Origin: Bacteroidota bacterium
GTDB lineage: Bacteria; Bacteroidota; Ignavibacteria; UBA10030; UBA8401
Length of the DNA stretch: 64,000 nucleotides
Direction of reading: 5' to 3'
NCBI GenBank assembly: GCA_041658205.1
Contig: JBBAAO010000001.1
Span: forward strand, 1,054,001-1,118,000
This document shows positions 36,573 through 45,130 of this stretch, piece by piece. How positions within the stretch are numbered: position 1 is the stretch's first letter; each line of letters starts with the position of its first letter. The notes beneath the pieces were generated by a model that saw only the letters and a program-made list of their open reading frames with translations, was not told the DNA's origin and ran no database searches. Both the position numbers and the translations under genes were made by a program.

Positions 36573-38009
36573 ATGCCGGAAACAATTGAAGAATTAGTAT
36601 CGCAAGAATATAAATACGGATTTACGACCGATATCGAAACGGACACCATCCCGCCGGGATTGAACGAAGATGTGGTGCGTGTAATCTCCAAAAAGAAAAA
36701 TGAACCGGAATGGTTGACCGAATGGCGGTTGAAAGCATTCCGTGTTTGGCTGACAATGGAAGAACCTCGCTGGCCCAATCTGAAATATGCGCAGATCAAT
36801 TATCAATCCATCAGCTATTATTCCGCGCCGAAGCAAGTAAAGAAACTGAATAATTTGGATGAAGTTGATCCGATTTTGTTAGAAACATATGAAAAACTTG
36901 GTATCTCGTTGACGGAACAAAAACGATTGAGCGGAATTGCAGTTGATGCTGTGTTCGATTCTGTTTCTGTTGCAACCACATTCAAGGAGACATTAAAAGA
37001 GAAGGGAATTATCTTCTGTTCGTTCTCTGAAGCGGTTCACGAACATCCAGAACTTGTAAAAAAATATCTCGGATCGGTTGTTCCCTACGCTGATAATTAT
37101 TTTGCAGCATTAAATTCTGCAGTGTTCAGTGATGGATCATTTTGTTTCATTCCTAAAGGTGTGCGTTGTCCGATGGAACTATCGACGTATTTCCGCATCA
37201 ATGCTTCCAACACAGGCCAATTCGAACGGACACTGATTGTTGCAGAAGAGGGAGCGTATGTCAGCTATCTTGAAGGCTGCACTGCTCCTATGCGAGACGA
37301 AAATCAATTGCATGCAGCAGTAGTAGAACTGGTTGCTCTTGATAATGCCGAAGTAAAATATTCTACCGTGCAGAATTGGTATGCTGGCGATAAAAATGGT
37401 AAAGGTGGTATCTATAACTTTGTTACAAAACGCGGTAAATGCCAGGGTGTCAATTCTAAAATATCGTGGACGCAAGTAGAAACCGGTTCGGCGATCACGT
37501 GGAAATATCCTTCCGTGATTTTGCAAGGAGATAATTCCATTGGAGAATTTTATTCTGTTGCCGTTGTTAACAATCGACAGGATGCAGACACTGGAACGAA
37601 AATGCATCACATTGGAAAAAATACTCGAAGCACAATCGTCTCAAAAGGAATTTCGGCCGGACGCGGGAATAATACCTATCGAGGATTAGTGAGTATTGGC
37701 AAAAATGCAACCAACTCGCGCAATTATACACAATGCGATTCGATGTTGATTGGAAATCAATGCAGCGCTAATACATTTCCCTATATCGAAGTGAAAAACT
37801 CTTCTTCAAGCGTTGAGCATGAGGCATCCACATCGAAGATCGGTGAAGATCAGATTTTTTATTGTAAACAACGCGGCATCAATACGGAGAATGCTATCTC
37901 AATGATCATCAACGGTTTTGCGAAAGAAGTATTCAAGAACCTTCCGATGGAATTTGCTGTGGAAGCGCAGAAATTGCTTGGCATCAGTTTAGAAGGTTCA
38001 GTCGGCTAA
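36573..38009 (+). CDS. sufB: Fe-S cluster assembly scaffold SufB
   Basis: 478 residues, normal length. The largest subunit of SufBC2D, on which clusters are built. N-terminal region EEWLTEWRLKAF-like (here EPEWLTEWRLKAFRVW), the conserved VPYADNYFAALNSAVFSDGSF block, EGCTAPMRDENQLHAAVV and the C-terminal HEASTSKIGEDQIFYCKQRG. Cys in the EGCTAP segment corresponds to the conserved sulfur-accepting position. The ribosome binding site is AAAGGAAAA just after the palindromic repeat. Followed by sufC after 35 bases. Confidence 0.97.
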   Translation: MPETIEELVSQEYKYGFTTDIETDTIPPGLNEDVVRVISKKKNEPEWLTEWRLKAFRVWLTMEEPRWPNLKYAQINYQSISYYSAPKQVKKLNNLDEVDPILLETYEKLGISLTEQKRLSGIAVDAVFDSVSVATTFKETLKEKGIIFCSFSEAVHEHPELVKKYLGSVVPYADNYFAALNSAVFSDGSFCFIPKGVRCPMELSTYFRINASNTGQFERTLIVAEEGAYVSYLEGCTAPMRDENQLHAAVVELVALDNAEVKYSTVQNWYAGDKNGKGGIYNFVTKRGKCQGVNSKISWTQVETGSAITWKYPSVILQGDNSIGEFYSVAVVNNRQDADTGTKMHHIGKNTRSTIVSKGISAGRGNNTYRGLVSIGKNATNSRNYTQCDSMLIGNQCSANTFPYIEVKNSSSSVEHEASTSKIGEDQIFYCKQRGINTENAISMIINGFAKEVFKNLPMEFAVEAQKLLGISLEGSVG

Positions 38010-38044
38010 TCACATATTACTGTAATTCAACTCAAGAGAAAATA

Positions 38045-38803
38045 ATGATCGAAATTAAAAACTTACATGCATCAGTCAATGGAAAAGAGATTCTGAAAGG
38101 AATCAATCTTAAAGTAAATGCCGGTGAAGTCCACGCAATTATGGGACCGAACGGCTCCGGAAAAAGCACTCTAGCTCAAGTTCTCTCCGGTCACCCTGCA
38201 TACCAGGTAACTCAAGGTGAAGTGATCTTCGAAGGTCAGAATCTCCTGGACATGGAACCGGAAAAGCGTGCACATGCAGGTGTGTTCCTTGCTTTTCAAT
38301 ATCCGGTAGAAATTCCCGGAGTGAGCAATAGTTATTTTCTTAAAGCGGGTCTTAATGAAATTCGCAAATCTAGAGGCGAGGAAGAGTTGGATTCAATGCA
38401 ATTCTTGAAACTGCTTAAAGAGAAAATGAAAGTGGTTGAAATGGATCAAAGTTTCATCCATCGTCCCGTGAATGAAGGTTTTTCCGGCGGCGAAAAAAAG
38501 AGAAACGAGATTCTACAGATGGCGGTGCTCGAACCGAAACTGGCCATTCTCGATGAAACGGATTCCGGTCTTGATATCGATGCATTGAAGACCGTATCGA
38601 GCGGTGTGAACAAATTAAAATCACCGACGAACGCCACAATTGTTGTGACTCACTATCAGCGCCTTCTCAATTATATTGTTCCGGACTTTGTCCATGTTTT
38701 GGTCAACGGACGTATTGTAAAATCGGGCGGAAAAGAACTCGCAATGGAACTCGAAGCAAACGGCTACGACTTTATCCGCGAAGAAATGCTGCAGACAGCA
38801 TAA
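38045..38803 (+). CDS. sufC: Fe-S assembly ATPase SufC
   Basis: 252 residues. ABC ATPase: Walker A GPNGSGKST, Q-loop FLAFQYPVEIPGV typical of SufC, signature FSGGEKKRNEILQ and Walker B LAILDETDSGLDIDALK. It drives conformational change of the SufB-SufD heterodimer. The Q-loop and DETDSGLD are diagnostic for SufC rather than for transport ATPases. Its stop overlaps the sufD start (TAATG). Confidence 0.97.
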   Translation: MIEIKNLHASVNGKEILKGINLKVNAGEVHAIMGPNGSGKSTLAQVLSGHPAYQVTQGEVIFEGQNLLDMEPEKRAHAGVFLAFQYPVEIPGVSNSYFLKAGLNEIRKSRGEEELDSMQFLKLLKEKMKVVEMDQSFIHRPVNEGFSGGEKKRNEILQMAVLEPKLAILDETDSGLDIDALKTVSSGVNKLKSPTNATIVVTHYQRLLNYIVPDFVHVLVNGRIVKSGGKELAMELEANGYDFIREEMLQTA

Positions 38804-40167
38804 TGGGAAAAGAGAGTATGTCGAACGAAATGAATCATTATATTTCAGAATTTAAGGCGTTCCAGCAGAACGGTGCTTCAAAAAGTCCGTTGTGGGTGAA
38901 TGATGTCCGTCAATCGGCGCTTTCGGTTTTTACGGAGCGAGGATTTCCGACGACAAAAGAGGAAGATTGGAAGTATACCAACATATCGCCTATTGCGAAA
39001 TCACAGTTCAAGTATTCTTCCGGTGCGGCAAATGTTTCGGCAGAGCTTGTCCAATCGTTGCTGGTGGAAGGCATGGAACAACATGTCATCGTCTTCGTGA
39101 ACGGCCATTTTTCAAAAACACATTCACAGTTGAACGGATTGCAAAGCAATGTTGTTGTGAAAAATCTTATCGATGCATATTCGACCCATAATGATATTGT
39201 CAAAGAACATCTTTCACAATATGTGAAGCTTCAAAAAAATCCTTTCACTGCCCTCAACACAACGTTTATTAATGATGGAGCTTTTATCCATGTGCCTGCG
39301 AACGTTCACATTGTGAAACCGATCCATCTGATATTCGTTTCCACAAAAAATGATAATGATCAGTTAGTCTCCCATATTCGCAATCTGATTGTGGTGGAAG
39401 CAGGGAGCACGGTAAATTTTGTTCATAGTTTTGCATCTGCACAATCAAATAACAATCTAACCAATGTTGTTACGGAAGTTGTAGCAAAAAAGGGGAGCGT
39501 TGTTGAATTGGTAAAAGTGCAATGTGAAAGTGAATTGTCGTATCATATTGAGAATCTTCATGTCCATCAATACCAAGAGAGCAGAGTTCATATATTTTCC
39601 CTTGCTGTTGGCGCAGCGATTGCCCGCAATGATATGAGTGTTATCATCGATGGCGAGTCGACCGAATGTAACTTAAACGGATTGTATATCACCTCCGGAA
39701 CTCAGTTGATCGATCATCATACATTTATGCATCACATCCATCCGAACTGCCCGAGTCATGAATTGTTCAAAGGAATTTTGATGGACAAATCGCGCGCGGT
39801 GTTTAATGGAAAAGTGTATGTGGAACCCGAAGCGCAAAAGACAGACTCCAAACAGACAAACCGTAATCTGTTATTATCGGATGAGGCAATTGTTGATACA
39901 AAACCGGAACTGGAAATATTTGCAGACGATGTAAAGTGTACTCACGGTGCAGCTGTCGGCGGCATGAACGAAACACATTCATTCTATCTTAAAACACGGG
40001 GTATCAGCGAAGAAAGCGCCAACGGAATATTAACGGTAGGATTTGCAGCAGAAGCGACTCAAAAAATAATGCATCCTGATCTACGTCAACACGTTGACTT
40101 GATTGTTGTAGATCATCTCCGAAAGAAATTTGGTACGGCAAATCTGCCGGATATTGTTCACGCTTAA
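38803..40167 (+). CDS. sufD: Fe-S cluster assembly protein SufD
   Basis: 454 residues. Partner of SufB in the SufBCD complex. Recognised by KEEDWKYTNISPIAK near the N-terminus, TFMHHIHPNCPSHELFKGIL, KVYVEPEAQKTDSKQTNRNLL and CTHGAAVGGMNE...YLKTRGI toward the C-terminus. Start: the ATG at 38803 overlaps the sufC stop; a second ATG at 38818 has a better purine tract (GGGAAAAGAGAG) and is an equally good start five residues on. Confidence 0.95.
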   Translation: MGKESMSNEMNHYISEFKAFQQNGASKSPLWVNDVRQSALSVFTERGFPTTKEEDWKYTNISPIAKSQFKYSSGAANVSAELVQSLLVEGMEQHVIVFVNGHFSKTHSQLNGLQSNVVVKNLIDAYSTHNDIVKEHLSQYVKLQKNPFTALNTTFINDGAFIHVPANVHIVKPIHLIFVSTKNDNDQLVSHIRNLIVVEAGSTVNFVHSFASAQSNNNLTNVVTEVVAKKGSVVELVKVQCESELSYHIENLHVHQYQESRVHIFSLAVGAAIARNDMSVIIDGESTECNLNGLYITSGTQLIDHHTFMHHIHPNCPSHELFKGILMDKSRAVFNGKVYVEPEAQKTDSKQTNRNLLLSDEAIVDTKPELEIFADDVKCTHGAAVGGMNETHSFYLKTRGISEESANGILTVGFAAEATQKIMHPDLRQHVDLIVVDHLRKKFGTANLPDIVHA

Positions 40168-40176
40168 TGTAAGGAC

Positions 40177-40200
40177 CAGACCGGTATCTTCTACGGTCTG
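40177..40200 (+). promoter_or_regulatory. Hairpin just upstream of sufS start
   Basis: CAGACCG (40177-40183) pairs with CGGTCTG (40194-40200) around a 10-base loop. The right arm ends 3 bases before the sufS ATG at 40204, where a ribosome binding site would lie, and no other purine tract is visible. It could modulate sufS translation or transcript stability. Confidence 0.45.
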
Positions 40201-40203
40201 CTA

Positions 40204-41451
40204 ATGAAAATGAATATATTGGAACACGAAATATCATTTGATGTAGAAAAAATCCGAAAAGACTTTCCGATCCTTTCCTCAATGGTTCATGGAAATCGGC
40301 TTGTCTATCTCGATAATGCGGCGACCACACAGAAACCGAATGCTGTTCTGGATATGCAAAATGTTTATTATCGCGAGCAGAATGCGAATATCCATCGCGG
40401 CGTTCACCATTTAAGTGAAGTTGCAACATTTGAGTATGAAAAAGCACGTGGAAAAATAAAGAACTTCATCAACGCTGCGGATAATAAAGAGATCATTTTT
40501 ACAGCCGGGACGACTGCCGGTATCAATCTTGTCGCATCGAGTTTTGGAAAGACATTTCTTAATGCGGGTGATGAAGTAATCATTTCAGCAATGGAACATC
40601 ATTCGAATATCGTTCCGTGGCAGTTGATCTGTGAAGAACGAGGAGCGAAACTCAGAATCATTCCGATGACTGATGATGGCGAGTTGATTCTCGAAGAATA
40701 TGAGAAGATGCTGTCGTCAAAGACGAAAATTGTATCAGTCGTTTATATTTCCAATTCACTGGGAACGGTCAATCCCATCAAACAGATTATCGAACTGGCT
40801 CGCCGCAACGGTTCAAAAGTACTGATTGACGGAGCACAAGCAGTAGCGCATAAAAAAGTGGATGTCCAGGAACTTGATTGCGATTTCTTTGCATTTTCAG
40901 GACATAAGATTTTTGGTCCGACCGGAATCGGTGTGTTGTATGGAAAAGCATCTCTTTTGGAACAGATGAAACCATATCAAGGAGGCGGTGATATGATCCG
41001 TTCCGTGACGTTTGAAAAAACAACCTTCAACGATCTTCCGTACAAATTTGAAGCAGGAACACCGAACATTGTGGGCGGAATTGGCCTCGGTGCTGCAATA
41101 GACTATGTCAATATTATCGGTTTGGATGTAATTGCAGAGTACGAGCATAGCGTTCTTGATTATGGAACAGACGTGTTGAAGCAAGTAAAAGGCCTTAGAA
41201 TTATTGGAACAGCAAAAGAAAAAGCAAGCGTTCTTTCGTTCGTGCTTGAACATGCACATCCGCATGATATCGGGACAATTTTGGATCGAGAAGGAATTGC
41301 AATCCGCACCGGACATCATTGCACACAACCGGTGATGCAGCGATTCGGAATTCCTGCAACCGCACGGGCGTCGATTTCCATCTACAATACGCGTGAAGAA
41401 CTGGATATATTAGCGCGCGGTATTGAAAAGGTGAGGGAGATCTTCGGATGA
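40204..41451 (+). CDS. sufS: Cysteine desulfurase SufS (class II)
   Basis: 415 residues. VYLDNAATTQKP, NIHRGVHHLSE, the PLP lysine in FAFSGHKIFGPTGIG and the short-loop catalytic Cys in RTGHHCTQPVM. These mark class II SufS/CsdA, which needs SufU or SufE to accept persulfide. SufU is encoded directly downstream with a four-base overlap. This is the second desulfurase of the operon; the upstream one is class I. Confidence 0.96.
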   Translation: MKMNILEHEISFDVEKIRKDFPILSSMVHGNRLVYLDNAATTQKPNAVLDMQNVYYREQNANIHRGVHHLSEVATFEYEKARGKIKNFINAADNKEIIFTAGTTAGINLVASSFGKTFLNAGDEVIISAMEHHSNIVPWQLICEERGAKLRIIPMTDDGELILEEYEKMLSSKTKIVSVVYISNSLGTVNPIKQIIELARRNGSKVLIDGAQAVAHKKVDVQELDCDFFAFSGHKIFGPTGIGVLYGKASLLEQMKPYQGGGDMIRSVTFEKTTFNDLPYKFEAGTPNIVGGIGLGAAIDYVNIIGLDVIAEYEHSVLDYGTDVLKQVKGLRIIGTAKEKASVLSFVLEHAHPHDIGTILDREGIAIRTGHHCTQPVMQRFGIPATARASISIYNTREELDILARGIEKVREIFG

Positions 41452-41921
41452 GTGAGTTGAATGAGTTATATCAACAATTGATTCTTGAACACAATAAGTC
41501 TCCCCGCAATTTTAAGAAGCTGGAACACTTTACGCACGATGCGGATGGATATAATCCACTCTGCGGCGATCATTACCATCTCTGGCTGAAATTGGATGGC
41601 GATATCATTTCCGATATTGGATTTCAAGGAAGCGGATGCGCCATTTCGAAATCTTCCGCTTCGATGATGACCTCGGCGCTAAAAGGTGCGAGCATCAACG
41701 ATGCGAAAGTGTTATTTGAGAAATTTCATTCCGTCATTTTAACAAAGATAGGGGATGCAATTCCCGGAGAAAAAATTGAGGAGTTAGGAAGTCTTGGTGC
41801 TTTAGCAGGCGTAAGGGAGTTTCCTGCCAGGATTAAATGTGCAAGCTTGGCGTGGCATACATTGAATGCTGCCTTAACACAATCAGAAAAATCCATTTCT
41901 ACAGAAAGTGAAAAAAACTAA
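41448..41921 (+). CDS. sufU: SufU zinc-dependent sulfurtransferase
   Basis: 157 residues. IscU-like fold with LYQQLILEHNKSPRNF, first cysteine in NPLCGDHYHLWL, second in GSGCAISKSSASMM and third in ARIKCASLAWHTL. The ~20-residue insertion before the last third and the GSGCAISKSSASM block are typical of SufU, which binds zinc and accepts sulfur from SufS by ligand exchange. Overlaps sufS (ATGA) and precedes sufT by three bases. Confidence 0.95.
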   Translation: MSELNELYQQLILEHNKSPRNFKKLEHFTHDADGYNPLCGDHYHLWLKLDGDIISDIGFQGSGCAISKSSASMMTSALKGASINDAKVLFEKFHSVILTKIGDAIPGEKIEELGSLGALAGVREFPARIKCASLAWHTLNAALTQSEKSISTESEKN

Positions 41922-41924
41922 CGT

Positions 41925-42275
41925 ATGGAAACAAATCATCTGCCGACTGAACAACAATTAAGTTCGATCGAAAAAATGATCATTAAAGAGCAAGTGACGG
42001 AACAGATCCGTACGGTGTTCGATCCTGAGATTCCGGTAAATATCTATGAACTCGGTCTTGTGTACAATGTTGAGGTAAACGACCGCGGTTTGGTTGATAT
42101 CACCATGACGCTGACATCTCCCGCATGTCCTGCAGCTCAATCGATACCGGTAGAAGTGAAGCAAAAGTCTGAAACGGTAAAAGGGGTGACAGAAACAAAC
42201 GTGAATATCGTTTGGGAGCCGCGTTGGGAAACGAGCATGATGAGTGAAGAAGCCCGCCTGACATTAGGGATGTAG
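41925..42275 (+). CDS. sufT: SufT/MIP18-family Fe-S maturation factor
   Basis: 116 residues. MIP18 (DUF59) domain with FDPEIPVNIYELGLVYNVEV and TLTSPACPAAQSIPVEV, the single conserved Cys included, and a C-terminal NIVWEPRWETSMMSEEARLTLGM. SufT-type proteins help mature Fe-S proteins. It closes the suf operon. The paralogous PaaD encoded at 56415 has the same domain plus a zinc ribbon. Confidence 0.93.
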   Translation: METNHLPTEQQLSSIEKMIIKEQVTEQIRTVFDPEIPVNIYELGLVYNVEVNDRGLVDITMTLTSPACPAAQSIPVEVKQKSETVKGVTETNVNIVWEPRWETSMMSEEARLTLGM

Positions 42276-42331
42276 CACTTTTTTTACGGCTGGTTTATCA
42301 ACGCCGATATAGTAGAACATTCGTAAACAAT

Positions 42332-43075
42332 ATGGAAACGAACAGAAGAAATTTTTTGAAAACATCATCGTCGCTTGTGCTTGGCTCCATAGCGGCAACA
42401 GTTTCGATGAACGCACATGAATCGAATAATTTATTTTCATCACAAACAAAGGAGAATACATCAATGGCACATGAATTAGCCCCGCTTCCGTACGCGTTTG
42501 ACGCACTCGAGCCGTACATCGATGCAAAAACAATGGAAATCCATCATGGTAAACACCATGCCGCCTACGTCACCAATTTGAATAATGCATTAAAGGAACA
42601 TGCAGATCTTCAATCCAAATCAGCGATTGAATTGATCTCGAATCTTAACACAGTTCCTGAATCAATTCGCGGTGCTGTCCGAAACAATGCTGGCGGACAT
42701 GTGAATCATACAATGTTCTGGCAGCAATTGAAGAAGGATGTTGCTTTTCCTGCTTCAAGTAAATTCGGATCGGCTTTGACTTCAACATTCGGTTCTCTTG
42801 ATGCATTCAAAGAACAATTCAGCAAAGCAGGCCTCGGTCGCTTCGGTTCTGGCTGGGCATGGTTAATTGTTGACGGTGGGAAACTCGTCATTTCCTCAAC
42901 ACCAAATCAAGACAGTCCAATTATGGATGGAAAAAATCCGGTGCTTGGCGTTGATGTGTGGGAACACGCGTACTATTTAAAATATCAGAATCGTCGTGCA
43001 GATTATCTTGGAGCAATCTGGAGTGTTGTGAATTGGGATGATGTCGTTGCTCGTTACGAACAAGCGGTGAAATAA
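42332..43075 (+). CDS. Fe/Mn superoxide dismutase with Tat signal and internal start
   Basis: 247 residues from the first ATG. The N-terminus has a twin-arginine motif (NRRNFLK) followed by a hydrophobic stretch (SSSLVLGSIAATVSM), indicating export. The catalytic domain begins at residue ~46 (ELAPLPYAFDALEP) with metal ligands in HHGKHHAAYV, GHVNHTMFW and DVWEHAYYLKYQ. An internal ATG at 42464 opens exactly at the usual start of cytosolic SODs (203 residues) and has a strong AAAGGAG ribosome binding site 9 bases upstream, whereas the first ATG has none. Metal preference cannot be read. It dismutates superoxide, useful next to the oxygen-sensitive Suf system. A terminator follows. Confidence 0.93.
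   Translation: METNRRNFLKTSSSLVLGSIAATVSMNAHESNNLFSSQTKENTSMAHELAPLPYAFDALEPYIDAKTMEIHHGKHHAAYVTNLNNALKEHADLQSKSAIELISNLNTVPESIRGAVRNNAGGHVNHTMFWQQLKKDVAFPASSKFGSALTSTFGSLDAFKEQFSKAGLGRFGSGWAWLIVDGGKLVISSTPNQDSPIMDGKNPVLGVDVWEHAYYLKYQNRRADYLGAIWSVVNWDDVVARYEQAVK
42445..42466 (+). promoter_or_regulatory. Internal ribosome binding site and start in superoxide dismutase
   Basis: Within the coding region, AAAGGAG followed 9 bases later by ATG at 42464, in frame, at the boundary between signal peptide and enzyme domain. It would yield an unexported 203-residue enzyme. Confidence 0.6.
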
Positions 43076-43085
43076 TTACCTTCAA

Positions 43086-43122
43086 AACTTTCCAGGTCTT
43101 AACAGCCTGGAAAGTTCTTTTT
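43086..43122 (+). terminator. Rho-independent terminator after superoxide dismutase
   Basis: AACTTTCCAGG (43086-43096) pairs with CCTGGAAAGTT (43106-43116), loop of 9, followed by CTTTTT. The T-run ends two bases before the next start codon at 43125. Confidence 0.9.
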
Positions 43123-43124
43123 GT

Positions 43125-43766
43125 ATGCCCTTTTCCGAGCTCCCGACCGAAATATTGCCGCTGTTTCCGCTGAACGTTGTGTTGTTCCCTCAATCACAAC
43201 TGCATTTACATATCTTTGAAGAGCGATCCAAAATTCTCGTCAGCGAATGTATTACCTACGATAACTCCTTTGGTATTATTCTTGTGCATGAACAAGATGT
43301 GCGCACCATTGGCTGTACCGCGGTAGTGAAGGAAGTTGTTAAGCGGTATGATGATGGAAGGATGGATATTGTTGTTGAAGGACGCCGCCGTTTTCAATTA
43401 CACAATTTTGTAGAAGCGCCGCATCCGTATTATTCGGGACGCATTTCGTGGTTGGAAGATATTGCCGAAGATGTCGATGAACAACTTCGCCTCAAGGCAG
43501 TAAATCTTCATAATCAATTTGTGAAAATAGTTTTTACTGGAATCGTTCAACAAGTGAATATTCATGATATCCGGAAATCGAGATCGTTTCATCTTGTGCA
43601 GAAATCCGGTATGGAATTGATTCAGCGCCAAGTATTCCTGTCAATGAATTCCGAAAACAATCGGCTGAAATTTTTAATTCAGCATTTGGAATCTCTGCTG
43701 CCGCTTCTTGCGTCGAAAAAGTCTGTGGAAGAAATGGCGAAGAATGATGGCTATGTTCAAGAATGA
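43125..43766 (+). CDS. LON substrate-binding-domain protein
   Basis: 213 residues. The N-terminal domain of Lon protease alone: LPLFPLNVVLFPQSQLHLHIFEERS at the start, then VEGRRRFQLHNF, and a helical C-terminal part. No AAA+ or protease domain follows, as in the widespread stand-alone LON-domain proteins (PF02190), whose function is not settled. The only plausible start is at 43125, two bases after the T-run of a terminator, which leaves no room for an ordinary leader. Confidence 0.9.
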   Translation: MPFSELPTEILPLFPLNVVLFPQSQLHLHIFEERSKILVSECITYDNSFGIILVHEQDVRTIGCTAVVKEVVKRYDDGRMDIVVEGRRRFQLHNFVEAPHPYYSGRISWLEDIAEDVDEQLRLKAVNLHNQFVKIVFTGIVQQVNIHDIRKSRSFHLVQKSGMELIQRQVFLSMNSENNRLKFLIQHLESLLPLLASKKSVEEMAKNDGYVQE

Positions 43767-43851
43767 TCTGAACAGCAGACAGGTGTTTTGCATAATCAAA
43801 ACAGAGAAAAATGTTGCTTTCAACTTTTCACTTCGTTAAGTTAGTAGCGCA

Positions 43852-44040
43852 ATGGAGAACAGTAAACAGGAAATTAAAGAGATACCATCGCTGTTGAAGT
43901 TCGGAATTACGGAACTACACGTTGAATCTGAAAAACATTATTGGAACTATTGCGTGAATTGCGGCACTCAGATGGACAGCCGCAAATGCAAATTGTTCTG
44001 CCCTACATGCGGATTTTATCATAATTGCAGTGAACCATAA
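43852..44040 (+). CDS. Small zinc-ribbon protein
   Basis: 62 residues. Cysteines in pairs: YCVNCGTQM and FCPTCGFYHNC, plus one in RKCK, forming a likely zinc ribbon in the C-terminal half. The N-terminal half is acidic and has no recognisable domain. It might be a nucleic-acid or protein adaptor; no function can be assigned. It precedes the very short basic protein at 44062 by 21 bases and may share its transcript and terminator. Confidence 0.75.
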   Translation: MENSKQEIKEIPSLLKFGITELHVESEKHYWNYCVNCGTQMDSRKCKLFCPTCGFYHNCSEP

Positions 44041-44061
44041 TCAAAAACCAAAGGAGTCGTT

Positions 44062-44163
44062 GTGAACAAAAAAGGATACCGTGTTACCAAGAAGCATCGT
44101 AAGAAACGCGCAAAGAGTAAAGAGAAAGCAAAAGCAATGCGCGCGAAAAAGAAAGCAGTCTAG
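44062..44163 (+). CDS. Very small Lys/Arg-rich protein (33 residues)
   Basis: GTG start with a textbook AAAGGAG ribosome binding site 5 bases upstream and a strong terminator 13 bases after the stop. More than half of the 33 residues are Lys or Arg (GYRVTKKHRKKRAKSKEK and onward), with no acidic run. Such peptides are typical of small ribosomal proteins (for example the Cox24-like bL38/Thx types), and a ribosomal or RNA-binding role is the best guess, but I do not recognise the family with certainty. Confidence 0.7.
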   Translation: MNKKGYRVTKKHRKKRAKSKEKAKAMRAKKKAV

Positions 44164-44176
44164 TTTCGCAACATTG

Positions 44177-44201
44177 AACCCGCAGAAGATGCGGGTTTTT
44201 T
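44177..44201 (+). terminator. Rho-independent terminator
   Basis: AACCCGCA (44177-44184) pairs with TGCGGGTT (44190-44197) around GAAGA, followed by a T-run. It ends the unit with the zinc-ribbon and basic small proteins, before folP. Confidence 0.93.
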
Positions 44202-44222
44202 ATTGTTGTAAAGAGGAATACT

Positions 44223-45125
44223 TTGCATCTGCGCCGCAGTTTCGATATTTTGACTGAAATGAAGCCCGTTTCTTTCCATAGTGAACCGATGATCATCGGA
44301 ATGCGAACATTTGATTTTTCCAAGCGGACATATGTCATGGGAATTTTGAATGTTACTCCGGATTCATTCTCCGACGGGGGAAAGTTTCTTTCGGTCGATA
44401 CTGCATGTAAACATGCAATGGATATGATTGAACAAGGAGCGGATATCATTGATGTCGGTGGCGAATCGACCCGGCCCAAAGGAGTGTATGGAGAGACGAA
44501 CAATGTATCTGTTGACGAAGAGTTAAGGCGTGTTATTCCTGTTATTCAACGACTCGCATCATCGACTGATGTTATCATATCGATCGATACAACAAAATCT
44601 GTGGTTGCTGATGAAGCATTAAAAGCTGGAGCATCTATTGTCAATGACATTAGCGGATTGAAGTTTGATGAACGAATTGCAGATGTTACAGCTAAACATC
44701 ACGCAACACTTGTTGTTATGCATATTCAAGGGACACCGGAAACGATGCAGCAGCATCCTTCTTACGTTGATGTCGTTGCCGAAGTTAAGTCTGAACTGCG
44801 TATTTCTGTCGAGAAAGCAAAACAAGCAGGAGTTCGGAATATTATTATTGATCCCGGAATTGGTTTCGGGAAAAATCTTGAACATAATTTGACTCTGTTG
44901 AAACATCTTCAGGAATTTCAAGAACTTGGCCATCCTATTATGATTGGGACATCACGAAAGGGATTCATCGGAACGATACTGAATACTGCAGTTGATCAAC
45001 GATTGGAAGGGACGGCAGCAACAGTCGCTGTGTCGATTATGAATGGAGCAAATATTATTCGCGTTCATGATGTGAAAGAAATGAAACGTGTTGCATCCGT
45101 TGTGGATGCAATCAAAACAATCTAA
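44223..45125 (+). CDS. folP: Dihydropteroate synthase
   Basis: Condenses para-aminobenzoate with dihydropterin pyrophosphate in folate synthesis. TIM-barrel motifs: MGILNVTPDSFSDGG, DVGGESTRP, ISIDTTKSVVADEAL, NDISG, IIDPGIGFGKNLEHN, GTSRKGFIG and a final HDVKEMKR. Start is uncertain: a TTG at 44223 has a GAGGA ribosome binding site five bases upstream (300 residues), while the first ATG at 44259 (288 residues) has none. Both fit the family. Adjacent to cdaA, an arrangement common in Bacteroidota. Confidence 0.94.
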   Translation: MHLRRSFDILTEMKPVSFHSEPMIIGMRTFDFSKRTYVMGILNVTPDSFSDGGKFLSVDTACKHAMDMIEQGADIIDVGGESTRPKGVYGETNNVSVDEELRRVIPVIQRLASSTDVIISIDTTKSVVADEALKAGASIVNDISGLKFDERIADVTAKHHATLVVMHIQGTPETMQQHPSYVDVVAEVKSELRISVEKAKQAGVRNIIIDPGIGFGKNLEHNLTLLKHLQEFQELGHPIMIGTSRKGFIGTILNTAVDQRLEGTAATVAVSIMNGANIIRVHDVKEMKRVASVVDAIKTI

Positions 45126-45130
45126 CGTTG

